DNA of 64,000 nt, taken from contig NC_134531.1 in the NCBI RefSeq assembly GCF_050624435.1, positions 259,670,812-259,734,811 of the forward strand, in the 5' to 3' direction. The notes under the pieces were generated by a model. The model saw nothing but the letters and a program-made list of their open reading frames with translations, did not search any database and had not been told where the DNA came from. A program made the translations under genes and the position numbers. Position 1 is the stretch's first letter. Every line of letters begins with the position of its first letter. The stretch comes from Tenrec ecaudatus. Its lineage: Eukaryota; Chordata; Mammalia; Afrosoricida; Tenrecidae. Below, in pieces: positions 23,906 to 36,542 of the stretch.

Positions 23906-26709
23906 AGAACAAAAAAACTTCATGCAACTTATGGACAATACATTTATAACACTGGTTGTGAGCTTCAGTTTCTGATGGTATACCAGAATTTTTCAAGTTT
24001 AGTTGTTTCGGTTAATGTACATAATCATTAGAAATCATTTCATTTATATACCAGAATTCAACATGTGGCTAGGTATCTCTTTTGTTCTTACATTATACAC
24101 ATTTAGAAAAATATGACTAAGTACTCTTAAATACTGCTTTATTTAATCTTCTAGGCCTAGAAGAGCACTGAATTAAGCTCCTTATCATTATGTCTGCATA
24201 AATACACGGTGTTTGCATAAATACAAAGAATGAGCTCTCAAACTGTCTATGAAATGAATATTGGAAGGGGGTTTCTGAAAGTGAAATCCCATTGTGTGTC
24301 CCATACTTCTGACTCTCAACAGTAGACATGTAAAAAATGGTCTAAATAAATAAGACATTTAGAAGTTTTCTAGCCAAACACAATCGTTTTCATTTTGTAT
24401 GCGTATTTGTGTTTTAGCCCAGCCTCTAAAAACATTGGTCTTTAGCGAATGATTTCTAAAACAACCTATAGAATTTTTTTTAAGAAAGCCCAAAAGACAA
24501 ACTTTCTACTTAAAGAGAACCAGTCAAAATTACCACAGTGGCTGAAGTTATCTGCTTCTTATCAAAAGCCATGTTGGCTACAAAAAGTATTCAATACATT
24601 CATCATTGTCAATGCACTTGTACACTAATTATTTCAAATTGTTTCCTCAGGCAGGGGTCTAGGACAAATCACACAAGCCAAAAATAGCAGTTATGAATAA
24701 TTATGCATAATTTACCTCAAGGCCTAGGCCAGTCTGTCATTAAAACTTTTACTTGCCACACTGTGATCTGTGCTAATTACAAACTTTACATTTAGTTCAA
24801 GGTTGTCTTTTTATCCAGTGCCAACCTCAAGCCCTCCTCTTAGGCGACTTACTGGTACTTGGAACACTTCAAATAAAATATAAATCTGCATTTTATTTTT
24901 TAAAAAGACTGATCTCACCTCTTATAATACTCAATTATGTTCGTAAATGGTAGAAATATGAAAAAAGAGTAAAAAATATTTAAAGAGCTAATGACATAGC
25001 AGGAGGAATTTGACCATGCTTCAGCCAAAAAAGAGCAGAAAGAGTTTAGAAGCATGCAAATATTTCTCTTCAACTTCAAGAGAGTCTTCAGACAGTCCCC
25101 CTATTTTCATTAGTATGGACACTTAACATTTGACTGCCCATTAAGAAAGTCTGCACTGCGCTTGACCTGCACTTAAGACCAAAGCAGAGACACCATATCT
25201 TTGACCACTAACAGGTCAGGGTTTTTAACAACAAATATTACCAAGTGTGCAGAAATGTGCTCAATTGAAGGAAGTTTACTTTTTATAACTTCGTTCTCTT
25301 TTGTGATGTAATCTCTCCATAGAGTGCTATGCACCACTTCTTTCTCTACCACCTCACTACGTTCCCTTTCTTTACTTCACGATGTGACTTACCACTATGC
25401 TTTATTACCATCTGTGAACACACTCGTAGCTGAGCATTGTAATAGGTGAGATCAAGGTTTTAAAGTAAAATTCAGATGAATATTTTCTTCATCAAAAAAG
25501 AGCACAATATTTTTCATTAAAAAATGTTAGTGATACTTTAAAACTATTCTTTCACATTTCCAACTTCATTAAAATATAACCTGGTTTTGTTTTTTGAGAC
25601 ATTTGACTTTTAAGCCATGGTCATCTATATCACTAAACTGCCATCCTCCTGAATTATTTCCTTTGTGCAATACAAAGGATGCTCCATTTCATCTCAGACA
25701 TATTTTGAGGAGAAATGAGCCAAATTGAAGAACTGCTTTTCCTGAATCTGAACTGTCACTTAATGTCCCCTCCTCACCTTTTCAATAATACGCAATACTT
25801 GGTGGGAATTGGTACTTATTTTTGTTGTTATTGTTGTTTTTTAACCACCTCTCAGAGAATCACAAGAAATGTGATTCCATCCCTTCATTATTTCAAGGTC
25901 AATTCAATAAAAGTATGAGCTATGGGTTCTTTCTAGAGCTAACTAAAATATTTTGAGTATTTGTCCAGTGAAAACGCTGCTGAGAAACTGGTTAGAAACG
26001 GATTCAAAGAAAGAGAAGAAAAGAAGGTACAAATAGGGGGAGGGGAGGAATAAGGCAGAGGAGAAAAGGTAAAGGTAGAAGAGAAATGATTTAAGTATCA
26101 AAAAAAACTATGATCTTTATAGTTTGTAATACTGTCTTTAGTATTTTTGCAAAAAGTAAATCTTGTGACGTGGCTGTTCAAATCCAGAAATTAGCTTGAG
26201 AATCAGAAAACAGAAGGTTGATTATGCCTCAAACAATTTTGTGACATATCCAGGGTACAGACACGCCCAATACCTATTTTGCCTCCTAATGTGTCTCAGT
26301 TACTTCAAACAAAATGTATTAAGCGCATGCTTATGTTTAAAGAAGAGGACGCATGTAGTGTATATTTTGGCTTTCCTGCAAGCAACTCTATAGCGTAGTG
26401 AATAATAATAAAAATGAAACCACCATGATAAACAATTGCCCTTGGTGATAAATGATAGGAAAGCAAAGGCGAGCAAAGCAATAAAAGAAGGAAGGACGAG
26501 AGCTACGTTTTCTAGAAAGCAGCTCAAGGTACGTGTTTCTGCGATGCAATCTAAACTGGACCTGAAGGAGCAGGAAGCAGCTCTTTTACTGTGGGAAGAA
26601 TCCAACTCTGAGGTTAGATTTTCCGGGTTTTGTGACGCTACATAAAGACTGACAGCCTCTGTACCCCTCTCGAGGGGGGACTGCCGCAGTCAGAATTGCA
26701 GCTGGCGGT
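23906..26709. other. Repeat-poor block, possible conserved non-coding sequence
   Basis: Contains a homeodomain- and POU-like stretch at 24600-24830 and a GA-rich run at 26005-26085. ORFs at 26300-26605 (minus, 101 codons) and 26436-26645 (plus) overlap on opposite strands and neither has support. Confidence 0.45.
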
Positions 26710-26835
26710 GGCTTTGGCTTAGTTACTGCTTTGCTATTCTTCCTGAGCCCCATTATTTATCTCTCTGGCCGCCATTCGTTTCTTTATCTGTAAAATGAAA
26801 ATAATAATCACATCTAAATTCACAGGGTGATCCCT
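26710..26835 (+). mobile_element. MIR remnant
   Basis: GTTTCTTTATCTGTAAAATG followed by AAAATAATAATCACATCTAA is the conserved core and 3' side of MIR in sense orientation. Upstream TTAGTTACTGCTTTGC is the weaker core. Confidence 0.65.
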
Positions 26836-27397
26836 GTTTTAAGACCCTGGGGAAAAGTGGTCTGGCAAAATGAAAACACAGGAAAGACAGGCCCAACAGG
26901 TGAAAGAATTGGAGGCTCTGCCAAACCAACAATTGGCCAGTGGACCCACACCCAAATCAGGCAGAGATGGAGGTAACACGTAAGCATAGAGTGCACCTTT
27001 CAAGTCTAACAGTCTTGAGAACGAAGCTGGATTTATTTGTAGGGCAAAAATGGATGTTTACCCGTCAGGATAATGGGTGGGTGGGAAGATTTGAAAGGAG
27101 ATTCCATTTTAAAAATGTAACAAAACACACAGCAGATTCAAATTAGACTTGGCTCTTACGTAGCAAGCGTTGAATGCAGTTCAATGGCTTCTCAGATGGT
27201 GGCCTTGGAATGGAAAGAACTTGACCATTTAGAAATATGACTACATTGGCCTGAATTTATTCAGACATCGTTTTATTCGACGCAGTCTTTCCTTAGAGGC
27301 AATTTTCTATGTTGATACACATCGGGTGCGTCCACCATAATGTTTTATTTTAAATTTGAAGCAGATCTGTACTTTGCGAATTACCTAAGGCATTGGA

Positions 27398-27547
27398 AAA
27401 TTGTCTTATTCTAATTTACGATTCTTGAATTATTCTCAACTTAGGATTCAGAATCGTAGAAAGAGGATAATTGAGTTAGTTGAGAATTAAGAATAGGAAT
27501 TAAGTTAAGAATAAGATTTAATTAAATAATTGAGAATAAGACAATTT
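27398..27547. repeat. AT-rich inverted repeat of about 150 bp
   Basis: The outer 15 bases AAATTGTCTTATTCT (27398-27412) pair perfectly with AGAATAAGACAATTT (27533-27547). Inside, ATTCTCAACTTA on the left pairs imperfectly with TAAGTTAAGAATA on the right, so the arms reach 50-60 bases. The middle also repeats the motif AGAATTAAGAATAGG. Confidence 0.85.
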
Positions 27548-30483
27548 GCTTAGCTTTCATCTAACTTTCCCTATGTTTCCAGTATAACAGAAAAGGACCC
27601 TGGGTTGGCTGTTCCCTTGGATCCCAGGGGGATTGTTTAGAACACTGTATCAGAATCACTTACACAGTGTCTCCTGCACTAATCTGGTTTATGGTTCTAA
27701 CCCCTTGCTGAGTAGCATTGGAAGTGACACAGAGAACATGAGGCGCCACTGCAGTGTTTCAAAGCCAAGCAGGAGGCTGTCTGTCAATTATGCTACTGAA
27801 CACCCCAAATCAACCACTTTCCACTCAAAGACTTTTAGTCTGATAGTAATATAAGAAAATCTGTGTATAATTGTACAAATAGCATTCCAGTTAAAGTGTT
27901 CTGATTCTCATTAGTTTATTCCCTTTAGTAAGTTTGCTCATCTAGTCACTGAGTTCTCTCCCATGACTATTCTGCTATGTTTCCTGAGAAACATAACACA
28001 CCAGCACGCAATCTATTGGCACTGACTTGATACTTTCATAGAAATAAATAGGAAGAAATACATGTGCTTTCTTTGAATATCCTGGAAGTAATTTATTTTA
28101 TTTACATGTTTATCTTTTTTTTTTTCATGAAAGACAGGGATCATGAAGATGTCTAGAAGCCTCACTGAAAATAGTCTGGCATTTCAGGTGATGAGAGCAA
28201 AGTGATTGGGAATCCCCCCGAGGGAGAATATGGGTGCACACAGGTATAGTATCCAGGAGAAGCTATGGATACAAAGAAGCAGAAGTTCAGGAGGCATCCA
28301 TTGTGAAATGAGGACTGGATAATGTTCCCCAACTGAGATGTCCTAGTCGTTTCGAGCAGCAACATGCAATACAACAGAAGCTCCCTCGGCTTATGCTGGG
28401 CCGCACTCTTGTCTTCTCCTTCTGGCAGGCCCACACAGCTCTACGTCAATTACCTGTATGTCTGAAGTTGCTCCTCTGTTTAACACTCCAGCCTCATCAA
28501 AGGATTGAGCGGTTTGCGTTAATGTCCCAAGATGCCACTTCATATCGTTGTCATGCTAGTTTTATGCTCATACCTTGTGACTTCTCCATCCAAAGCCAGG
28601 TACAGTGAAATGCTAAACGGATCACACCCTTTAGGTCGCTTCTTTGTCTCCTGAATTACTCACAACACTTCCTGTTGACCTCCAGTAGACATATCTTCGT
28701 TGTGTGCCTGCACGTGTGTGTCCCTCTGCCAGTCCACTGACCTGGCAACAATATGTACTCAATTGATTGGTCTACAAAGGTTGCATCTTTCTGGGCCATG
28801 CACCTGTATGAGAAACACACAGCACTTGCTGGAAACCAAGATACGTAAGGGTGGGGTTGGGGAGAGGGTGTTTGGACATCAACACTGAGTGGCCATTTAA
28901 GGTACTTATATCTTTCATTTCCATTTTCCACAGAAGTGAGCATTTATAAAAATTAACTCAAAAACGTTGGCATTAAATTTTCAAATCACATGTTGACATA
29001 TGTGCCATAGTGTAATAGAATCATATGGTAGTGAGGGGAGCTTAATAAATCAGCAGCCATATACAAGACATGTTCCAGGGGAAACTCTTTTTATCCTTTC
29101 TCCATATGCCTTCCCTCCTCAAAAAATATTTTACTTAAAACTTAAAAACTAGTTTCTTCTTCTACTTCTGATCCCGTCCCTGCATTTCCAACATTTTAGT
29201 CATCATAGCTGACCTCACTCTAAGAGCTGGGAAAAGCACTAAGCAAAATATAACATGATTTAGGCAATTTTCCATGAAATAATCATTCCCTCATAGATGA
29301 AGAGACAAAATCATACAGCAAATAGTAGGGACTGACAGAGTCAAATTTAGGCTTGCCTGTTTCTAAAGCCATAACTGCATCCCTTACATTTGACACATTA
29401 TTGCTTTATATCAAAAATTAAATACATGACTGGTCGGCACTATGTTCAATCGTGTTGGGCCCTGTGACCGACAGTCTCATCGGAGGACTTGATGCCACAG
29501 TTGCGGGAATGCTGGGACCCCAGTCTGCACCCTTAGCCTCTCAGACACTTCCTGTGTTGCAGACAGCAACCACTCCACGCTCCCGCCCTTCCTATGTCAC
29601 GATCTATGATCGTAGGAGGTAGAGAACTGGGCATCTCAGACTAAATGGTGATCAGTTTTAAAGCCACGTCAGTTCCTGCATTCTCTTATTTCTCTATCTC
29701 CTGTGGTACTCTGTTTTACAGCTTCTTGGTTTTATAATTAATGGCAATGGTCACAAAGATCTCACAGACAATTCTTACAGTTATGGTGTGGATGTGGAAG
29801 ATGACAGGTTACACTGCATTTGAGAAATGCTTAGGGTACATTTAAGTCAGGGCATGTTACAAAGTTCTTTCAGGGCTCCTAATAAGTGCCCAAAGGGCAT
29901 GCCTTACCAATTAAAAGGCTCTACTCAAAGACTTTCAGGTTAAGATCTGAGGATCAGTGAACCCATCTCCCCAAATTAAGCACCCACAGGCTCCCTATAC
30001 AAGTACGCTTCAACCTGGAGCCACTCAGCTCCACCTCCATGGTCAGGAAGCCCGCCTCACCCAATTAATTGCCCAGAAGCACCCTACGTCACAAGCCAGC
30101 CTCCTGCACAGAAAACACTCGGCTATTGGTCCCCCACGCTACTGGTTCTACTGCTGCTACCGTTAATGGGCCACTATTCACACATCTAGGCTCTCTTCTG
30201 GAATAGGAACGTTCAGTGAGCAGGGATCTTGGGGTCCAGAGAACACACTCCACTGATGTCTCTTGCTGGGAGTGATAACCCACCCATTCATTTTATACGG
30301 ACCTGGATGGCAAGCACAATGACTCTTGTTAAAATATGAATCCTCTTGGTATCTTATCCCCACCTTCTTACTTAGAACTATGCAGGGAAGGTCGGTTAGT
30401 AGAGGCTTTGGCTAGAAGCGTCACAATAAATAAATCCAGGCCGGGCATCACTTGATCTTAAAGCACTCCCTAGTAATTGTTCA
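27548..30483. other. Mostly unique sequence, no gene seen
   Basis: Includes one MIR. The part 29950-30470 has an ordered, GC-richer look and may be an old LTR, but I could not assign it. Confidence 0.45.
29215..29395 (-). mobile_element. MIR remnant
   Basis: The segment CATAGATGAAGAGACAAAAT, CATACAGCAAATAGTAGGGA, CTGACAGAGTCAAATTTAGG matches antisense MIR (gatgaggaaactga...acacagctagtaagtggcagag...). Confidence 0.68.
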
Positions 30484-30585
30484 CAGGAGCCCTGGCGGCG
30501 CAACAGTTACCTGCAAGAGCACTTCTAGCCTGTCCTGTGGGGTCGCTAGACTCAGAATTGACTTGAGGACAGTGAGTTATTATTT
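30484..30585 (+). mobile_element. AfroSINE with internal deletion
   Basis: Head GGAGCCCTGGCGGCGCAACA joins at about 30515 almost directly to the tail CTGTCCTGTGGGGTCGCTAG and GAATTGACTTGAGGACAG. The body between them is deleted. Confidence 0.82.
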
Positions 30586-30704
30586 ACTTAGTTAGTATTC
30601 AGCATGCTCAAATCTTTCCTAGCGTGCACTTCCTACGGAACCCAGCCTGAGACCATTCAGAAGGGAGGTTTGGCTGGGCTAGATAATTGGAGCTGTAAGG
30701 AGAG

Positions 30705-30706
<2 letters not shown>

Positions 30707-30743
<37 letters not shown>
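30707..30743 (+). repeat. (AC)n microsatellite
   Basis: 37 bases of pure AC. Confidence 0.98.
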
Positions 30744-30745
<2 letters not shown>

Positions 30746-31611
30746 TAGAAATTTCCTTTAGTTCATTTCGTTTTGCATAAAATTCCCATTCCCAGTGGCT
30801 GAACATCAATTATTTATGCATTAATTATTAATTCAGTAGTTTATTTTTTCTCGTGCAATTTCTCCTAGATGTGGCTTGTTCTTTTATTTACTTCTGTAAT
30901 TTTAGTTTCTATAATGAGTGATTTCTAGGATACCACATATCCTAGGATGCCTAGGAAAGTCCTGTTTTATATCTGTTGTCCCATTTTAATATAAATCTCA
31001 CAAGCAGCCCAAACAGGATGATAATTAGGTGTTCATTAAAGTAAGTCTCAATTCTTTTTAAAATCTCATGCTTGTGATGATTGTAGGGAAAATATCCCAC
31101 TTGAATAAGAAGGATCTTTAAGGAGGCTGAACTAAACATATGAGAGATCAGAGATTTTTCAAAAATTCGTGAGCCTTATAACAGTGTCGGCGAAGAGATG
31201 GGGAAACTAGTACTTTCATGGACTGAGGGAGGAAACTGGAATCAGCCCTACAAAGCCCACAATGTATGTTGAAATAGTTATATCTAGTTACAGGTATATA
31301 TTTGGTAAGATTTAAAATGCACACAGATTTCCCCAGAAATTCCTATTCTAAGCATGTAAGACAAATTTACTAGTTACATTATGATGAACTAGACATGGAA
31401 GTTTATTCATTCCAGCCCCACAGCTCGTAGCAGCAAAAGAAAGACAGCCATTGCCCACACGTAAGGCCCTAGCTAAATCAGGCACGGCACACCTGAGCCA
31501 TGCACTGTGTAAGCTTCAAAATAAACAGCAAGGAAGCACTTTGGGCAAAAGATCACCGAAACACATTGTTAACCATTTCAAAAGAAATAGAGAACACTGG
31601 CTTCACTGTGC

Positions 31612-31772
31612 AGAATCGAATCGCACTCTATAGAGTTTACAAGTTGGAGACATCCAGAAGCAGACCATCGGTCTTTCTGCTGAAGCTGTTCCTTCCACGT
31701 GTGTTCAAACCAGCACCCTTCATTAGTTAAGGGCACAACTGTTTATGCCCCCCAGGGACTGCTAGCTGCATT
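31612..31772 (-). mobile_element. AfroSINE
   Basis: Antisense copy: CAGAATCGAATCGCACTCTA (tail), AGAGTTTACAAGTTGGAGAC, TTCAAACCAGCACCC, ending at CCCCCAGGGACTGC (head). Confidence 0.7.
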
Positions 31773-33371
31773 GTTAGGTTTCCAAATTGTAAACCATAGA
31801 ACCAATCAATTATAAGCTTCCACTTGTATTTTTAATAAGGAAATAGTATTTATATGATATAAACATTACACAATTCTTGCATATGTATCAGCATAATAAT
31901 AATGATTTTAATGGACAACAGATAGAAACCTTTCTATAACTTTTGAAATTTGAATCATGATTGTACTGCTAATCAAATCTCTGCTTCATTCATCGCAATT
32001 TCTGCTGTAGCATGCTCCTCAGAATGATGCAGGGAGTTTAGAAGGATCTGGATGGCGGTGCCCAGATGGGGGGTTCCCTTCCCCATCTCACACCTCTCCA
32101 GAGTTCAGGGAGTTGTGCACAATCTCTGGGATCTGTAATACCACCGCCACTCTGGGGTTTACATCTCAGGGAATTGTTGTTGTCGTTTTAGATAAATGAA
32201 CATGGGGTTTCTTGAAATGTCTCAGCTTTAATTCCCACTTGGGTAAATTATGGTAGACATGACACCCATAACACAAACTCTCTCAGGTTCTCAATCATTT
32301 TTAGAAGATGAAGGCCAAAAATCTGCTGAATTACTCTGACAGAGTAGAGTACCTAAGTAAATTAATAAAATGTTTGTGATGCAGAAACACGGGAGATGAG
32401 TGAGATGGAAGAAAAAATAATACAAAAAAATTCAGTAATGAAAATGATATTAAAAAACATAAGAAATAGTCACTAAAAAGAAAGGTGAAATTTTTAATAA
32501 CTTTAAAGAAAGATTGTCATACATTAAATGGGAATACATACCATATAAGTTTGTATGCATAATACCGTGTTAAGTAGGTTGAAGGCATAGGACAGAATGC
32601 ACCCAAATACTAATGTCAATTTTCTGTGAATTGTAGCATATGAAGCTATTATTTCGATATGATTATTTATTTATTAATGTTGGCTACTTTAATAATCACT
32701 AACGATGTTATAAGACTTTCATATGAACCCTTATATTCTCCTAATAACCTAAGGAACATAACTAGAAGTCTAGCATTGTTTTATATAGGAAATATGAACA
32801 GGATATCTTACCCTGCATTTTCTTCATTCAGCTGCCATTTATCCAAAACATTTTATCCAAATAGGATAAAACTTATTTTTTATATCTGTTTTCTATCTTT
32901 CCTTGAAAGAATATAGGTTCAATTTTCATTTCTCCAAACACATACCAAGTTGTGACAGATGTTATATGTTGTATGCAATATTAATTTACAGAATGTACAA
33001 AGTGTCACTCCTTAAAAAAGACAAGAAAACAGATTACCAATATATTCTATTAAAACGCCTAATATTAAAACTCCTAAAGCAGCTGGTTATAAGATCAAGG
33101 TCTTAGCTGTCAGTGTACGTGTGGTTTATTTCTAACTCTAAATCTAACTTCTCTACTTTCAAAGAAAAAATTTTAAAAAGGAAGAAAGGAAAGAGGGAGC
33201 AAGGAGAAACAGTATCCAAAGCCTATATAAAATAGTGGTATGAAGGGAGCAGGGCGATATTTCAAAACCAGATCTTACACGCGATAATGTGAAGCTAATA
33301 TTTTATTGCAGTTTGTACTTGGGGATTCGCCACTGTAGAAATTACTATAATTAAAATAATAACAGCAATAA

Positions 33372-33560
33372 CCATTTATTCAGTTTTCCTTCAAGTAGAT
33401 TCTGACTCATGGCAGCCCCGTGTCTGTGAGCATCCATCCCTGTTCCATAGAATTTTCAATAACTGATTTTTCGGAAGTAGACCACCAACGTCTCCATGAC
33501 CAGCTCCCTCTCCACTCCAGGTCTGTCCTCTAAAATAGATTCATACTCCCCATCTGTTGG
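33372..33560 (-). mobile_element. AfroSINE, second subfamily
   Basis: CAAGTAGATTCTGACTCATG, then CCATAGAATTTTCAATAACT and TTTTTCGGAAGTAGACCACC. This middle is that of the AfroSINE form shared with elephants, and differs from the tenrec-type middle. Confidence 0.75.
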
Positions 33561-33744
33561 TAGCAGTCGAACACGTTAATAATTTTCACCTCTCAGAACG
33601 TTGGGGCTGTAAAGATATCTATCTACTTCTGAAGTCCAGGAATGGAACCACCGTCCTCGATTTGGATGTCTCTCTCTCCACAACCATCTCATGCTTGCTA
33701 TTTATTTCCGGTGGCTTCTATGGGCAGCTAGAGTTTGATTCACT

Positions 33745-33985
33745 GAGAACTCCTGCCCAAGCCAACCAACCAAAAGAGCCTGTTGCCAGGGAGTCATGTC
33801 TGATTCGTGGAAACCTGGGAGGGCTGAGGAGAATTACCCCTTAGGTCTTTCTAAGTTGTAATCTTTAAGGAAGCCCACTTCCACCTCCTTCTCCTGAAAA
33901 GCAGTCAGTGTGTTTAAATGGCTGACCTTTCCATTAGCAGCCAAGCCCTTAACCACAGTGCCACCAGAAGACCCACGGCGTCTAG
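33745..33985 (-). mobile_element. AfroSINE, tenrec type
   Basis: GAGTCATGTCTGATTCGTGG tail, AAGTTGTAATCTTTAAGGAA middle, and the GCTGACCTTTCCATTAGCAG to CCTTAACCACAGTGCCACCA head. A short piece of another copy may follow (about 33990-34025). Confidence 0.75.
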
Positions 33986-36535
33986 ATGATTCTAACTCAT
34001 GCCAAGCCTGTCCAGTTTATGAGACCATACATTTTTACAGGCACAGACACACTCTTTCTCCTGCTGTTTTAATTGTTCTGTCCCCACCTTTGATCTCGGT
34101 TCTGTCTGAGCTCATTGTTGAACTTTGCTGATGTTCTTTTCAGACAGTTCTTCTCCGATTAAATCTACCACAGGGGGAGTTTCTGATGCTTACAACTTAG
34201 AACTGTGAATCTTAATAATGCTCTGATTTGGGTAAAGAGGACTGCAGTTGGATGTAACATAATCAAAGCTACAGAAATAACAGTAAAAATTCAATTTTGG
34301 AAGATCAAAATACATAGTAGATGATTGATAAATACTGATTTAACACGTTAGTGAGAATGATAAACATGCCAGGCATACTAGGATAAAATAAAAGAATGCC
34401 TGGAAGCATTGAATAAAGAATGCATGTACTTTTGTGAGGACATAGGTATTGTTATTTATAACATAAGTTTCCTTGGAATTAATTTCTTTAATTTACATAA
34501 GTGAAAAAAATACAGTCACTTTATTCTTCTAAAATTGCACGGTGAGATGGTTTTCTCACTACATCAATTTCAGAAAATCAGGAGAAATATTCACAAAATG
34601 TTTCACTTCTTTCAAAGAGGGTTAATTATAAATATGCAAAGCAGATTGATCCAGTTCATTTGACATTGTTTTTAAAACAATGCTTTTTAAGACACTGGTG
34701 TTCTTTGAAGTGTTAGTAATTATTTCTGGGAAGGATAGGTGAATGATAAAATATGTTTGAGAAACAATGGGTTATGAAAGAGTAGCTCATGTCTCTTTAG
34801 AGAACTTCCCAGAATTTTAAAATATTGATGCGTATAATGACTGTGAAAGGAGACGTAATTAGACGCATCCAATAAATGCATTTTACCTTGTTTAAAATTG
34901 TAAATTAACTTCTGTAGAGTAATACATGGTAATTTCATGGAAAAATCTGAGAATTATTTACAAAATAGTCAGCCACTAACTTGTATAGAATCTGTTCTAG
35001 AGGTAAAATGTATTTGTTCTTTTGATTTGGCTTCATGGAGCAAATTATTTTTCCATTTAGTAGCTTATACGCAGATGACTGTAAGACTGATTGCGATCTC
35101 CACAATAGGGCAGGACCCCTTCTCTTGCTCGTGGACTCATCCTGTCCCCTTAAGTCACTTGACTGATGTGTATATTTTTATCTCCAGCGCATGTATTTCC
35201 AGGCACACACTATGCATGTAACTTATATTCTTTCTTTTCTATCTCTCCCATTTTCCCAGCGTCCTTGCATGTGTCTCTGTCTTTCTCTCTCTTTTCCCCT
35301 CTTTGATGACTGTTCTAGCCCCAGAACATGTGCACGCAACTTCCTGGAATTAGTCACCTGTGGGGCAGTTGTGAACTCAATGGCGTGCCTCAGCCCCCAG
35401 AGAGAGTCATCTCTGCTTTAGAGCCCTCCTGTCCTGCTTGCTATCCCCCAACATCGCCCCTTTAAACAGCCATCTGCTTGGAGCAGCACAGTCATTTACA
35501 TAACCACGAACTCCAGCACCAGTTCCAGAACCCAAAGGAAATCAGGAAAAACACCTAAAAGTAATGTGATAGTCTGTGCTCCGTGTCCCTCTTCCTTTTT
35601 CATCAATGTTGCGAGGATCTGTTTTTGTGAAAGGACACCCGAGGAATTTACTACAGGTGTTGTGGGTCACAGCTGGAGGATGAGACGTGGTGCCTGTTAA
35701 TAAAGGTCCAATCGAAATCTTTTTTAACGTGACCATCTTAGAAAAGTATGTGAAAGCGGCCTCACGGAAGAGCTGGGCATGGCTGGTTGAATGAAGACAT
35801 CTCCTTTAGTTCCAGGTATTATGAAGAAAAGCGTGGGGATGAATGGTTCAATCAGGAATGAGGAGAATGTGGTTGGCTAAGAATGGGACACTGAACATTG
35901 GAATTCAGCGGCCTGGCTTTGACACGAGCCGAAACCGTCACTTCGTCACAGGCTCAGTCCAATCGATCTGCACAGCAGAACAGCCCGTGGGGGTTGATTC
36001 TTTAACGTGAGTTTTTACACTTTACACACCGAGGCAGACACCTTGTTTCTGCCACATTATCTGGATCCATTTGTTCACTGATGCAGTGTCAATTTTGAAA
36101 CTTGTCCAGGCAACCAGAGGTGTCCTGGTTTCTGTCCTAAGCCATCTGGCCGCCCTCACTCAGTTACGATTTACTCGGGAAGAAAGAAAAGTAAAGCATC
36201 ATAGAGAGAAAAACAAGAGGGATGGAACTATAGGAGTCAGAAAAACTTAACTATTTAAATGAGGTCCTGTGGCCTACTCTTTTAAAAGAGCATGTTGCTG
36301 CTCTGACTGGTATTGACACTAGCTGGCTTTGAGTAGACATTTAGCTTCTCCCTGCTAAACTGTATGCATTCATTCTTAACTGTGCCTTAGACATGGGACA
36401 CACATTTTAATTAAGGAGGAGGCAGGAGAGACAGATGATAAATAAAATAGACCTTGGGTCCTACCTCAAACTGAAATAAGACGAAAACAATGGGTGAACT
36501 TTTCTGCCATTTCCAGACATAAGATTATGGCAGTT
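33986..36535. other. Unique sequence between SINEs and the U6/L1 chimera, no gene seen
   Basis: No clear repeats after the small SINE piece at about 34000. ORFs of 60-94 codons are unsupported. Confidence 0.5.
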
Positions 36536-36542
36536 TTGCCTA

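Noticed and set aside
26300..26645. Overlapping ORFs on opposite strands, one with a charged, coiled-coil-like look
   Set aside because: Short, lacking support from any family, and composition follows a purine-rich strand.
29950..30470. GC-richer ordered block that might be an old LTR
   Set aside because: I could not match a family or find matching ends, so I left it unannotated.
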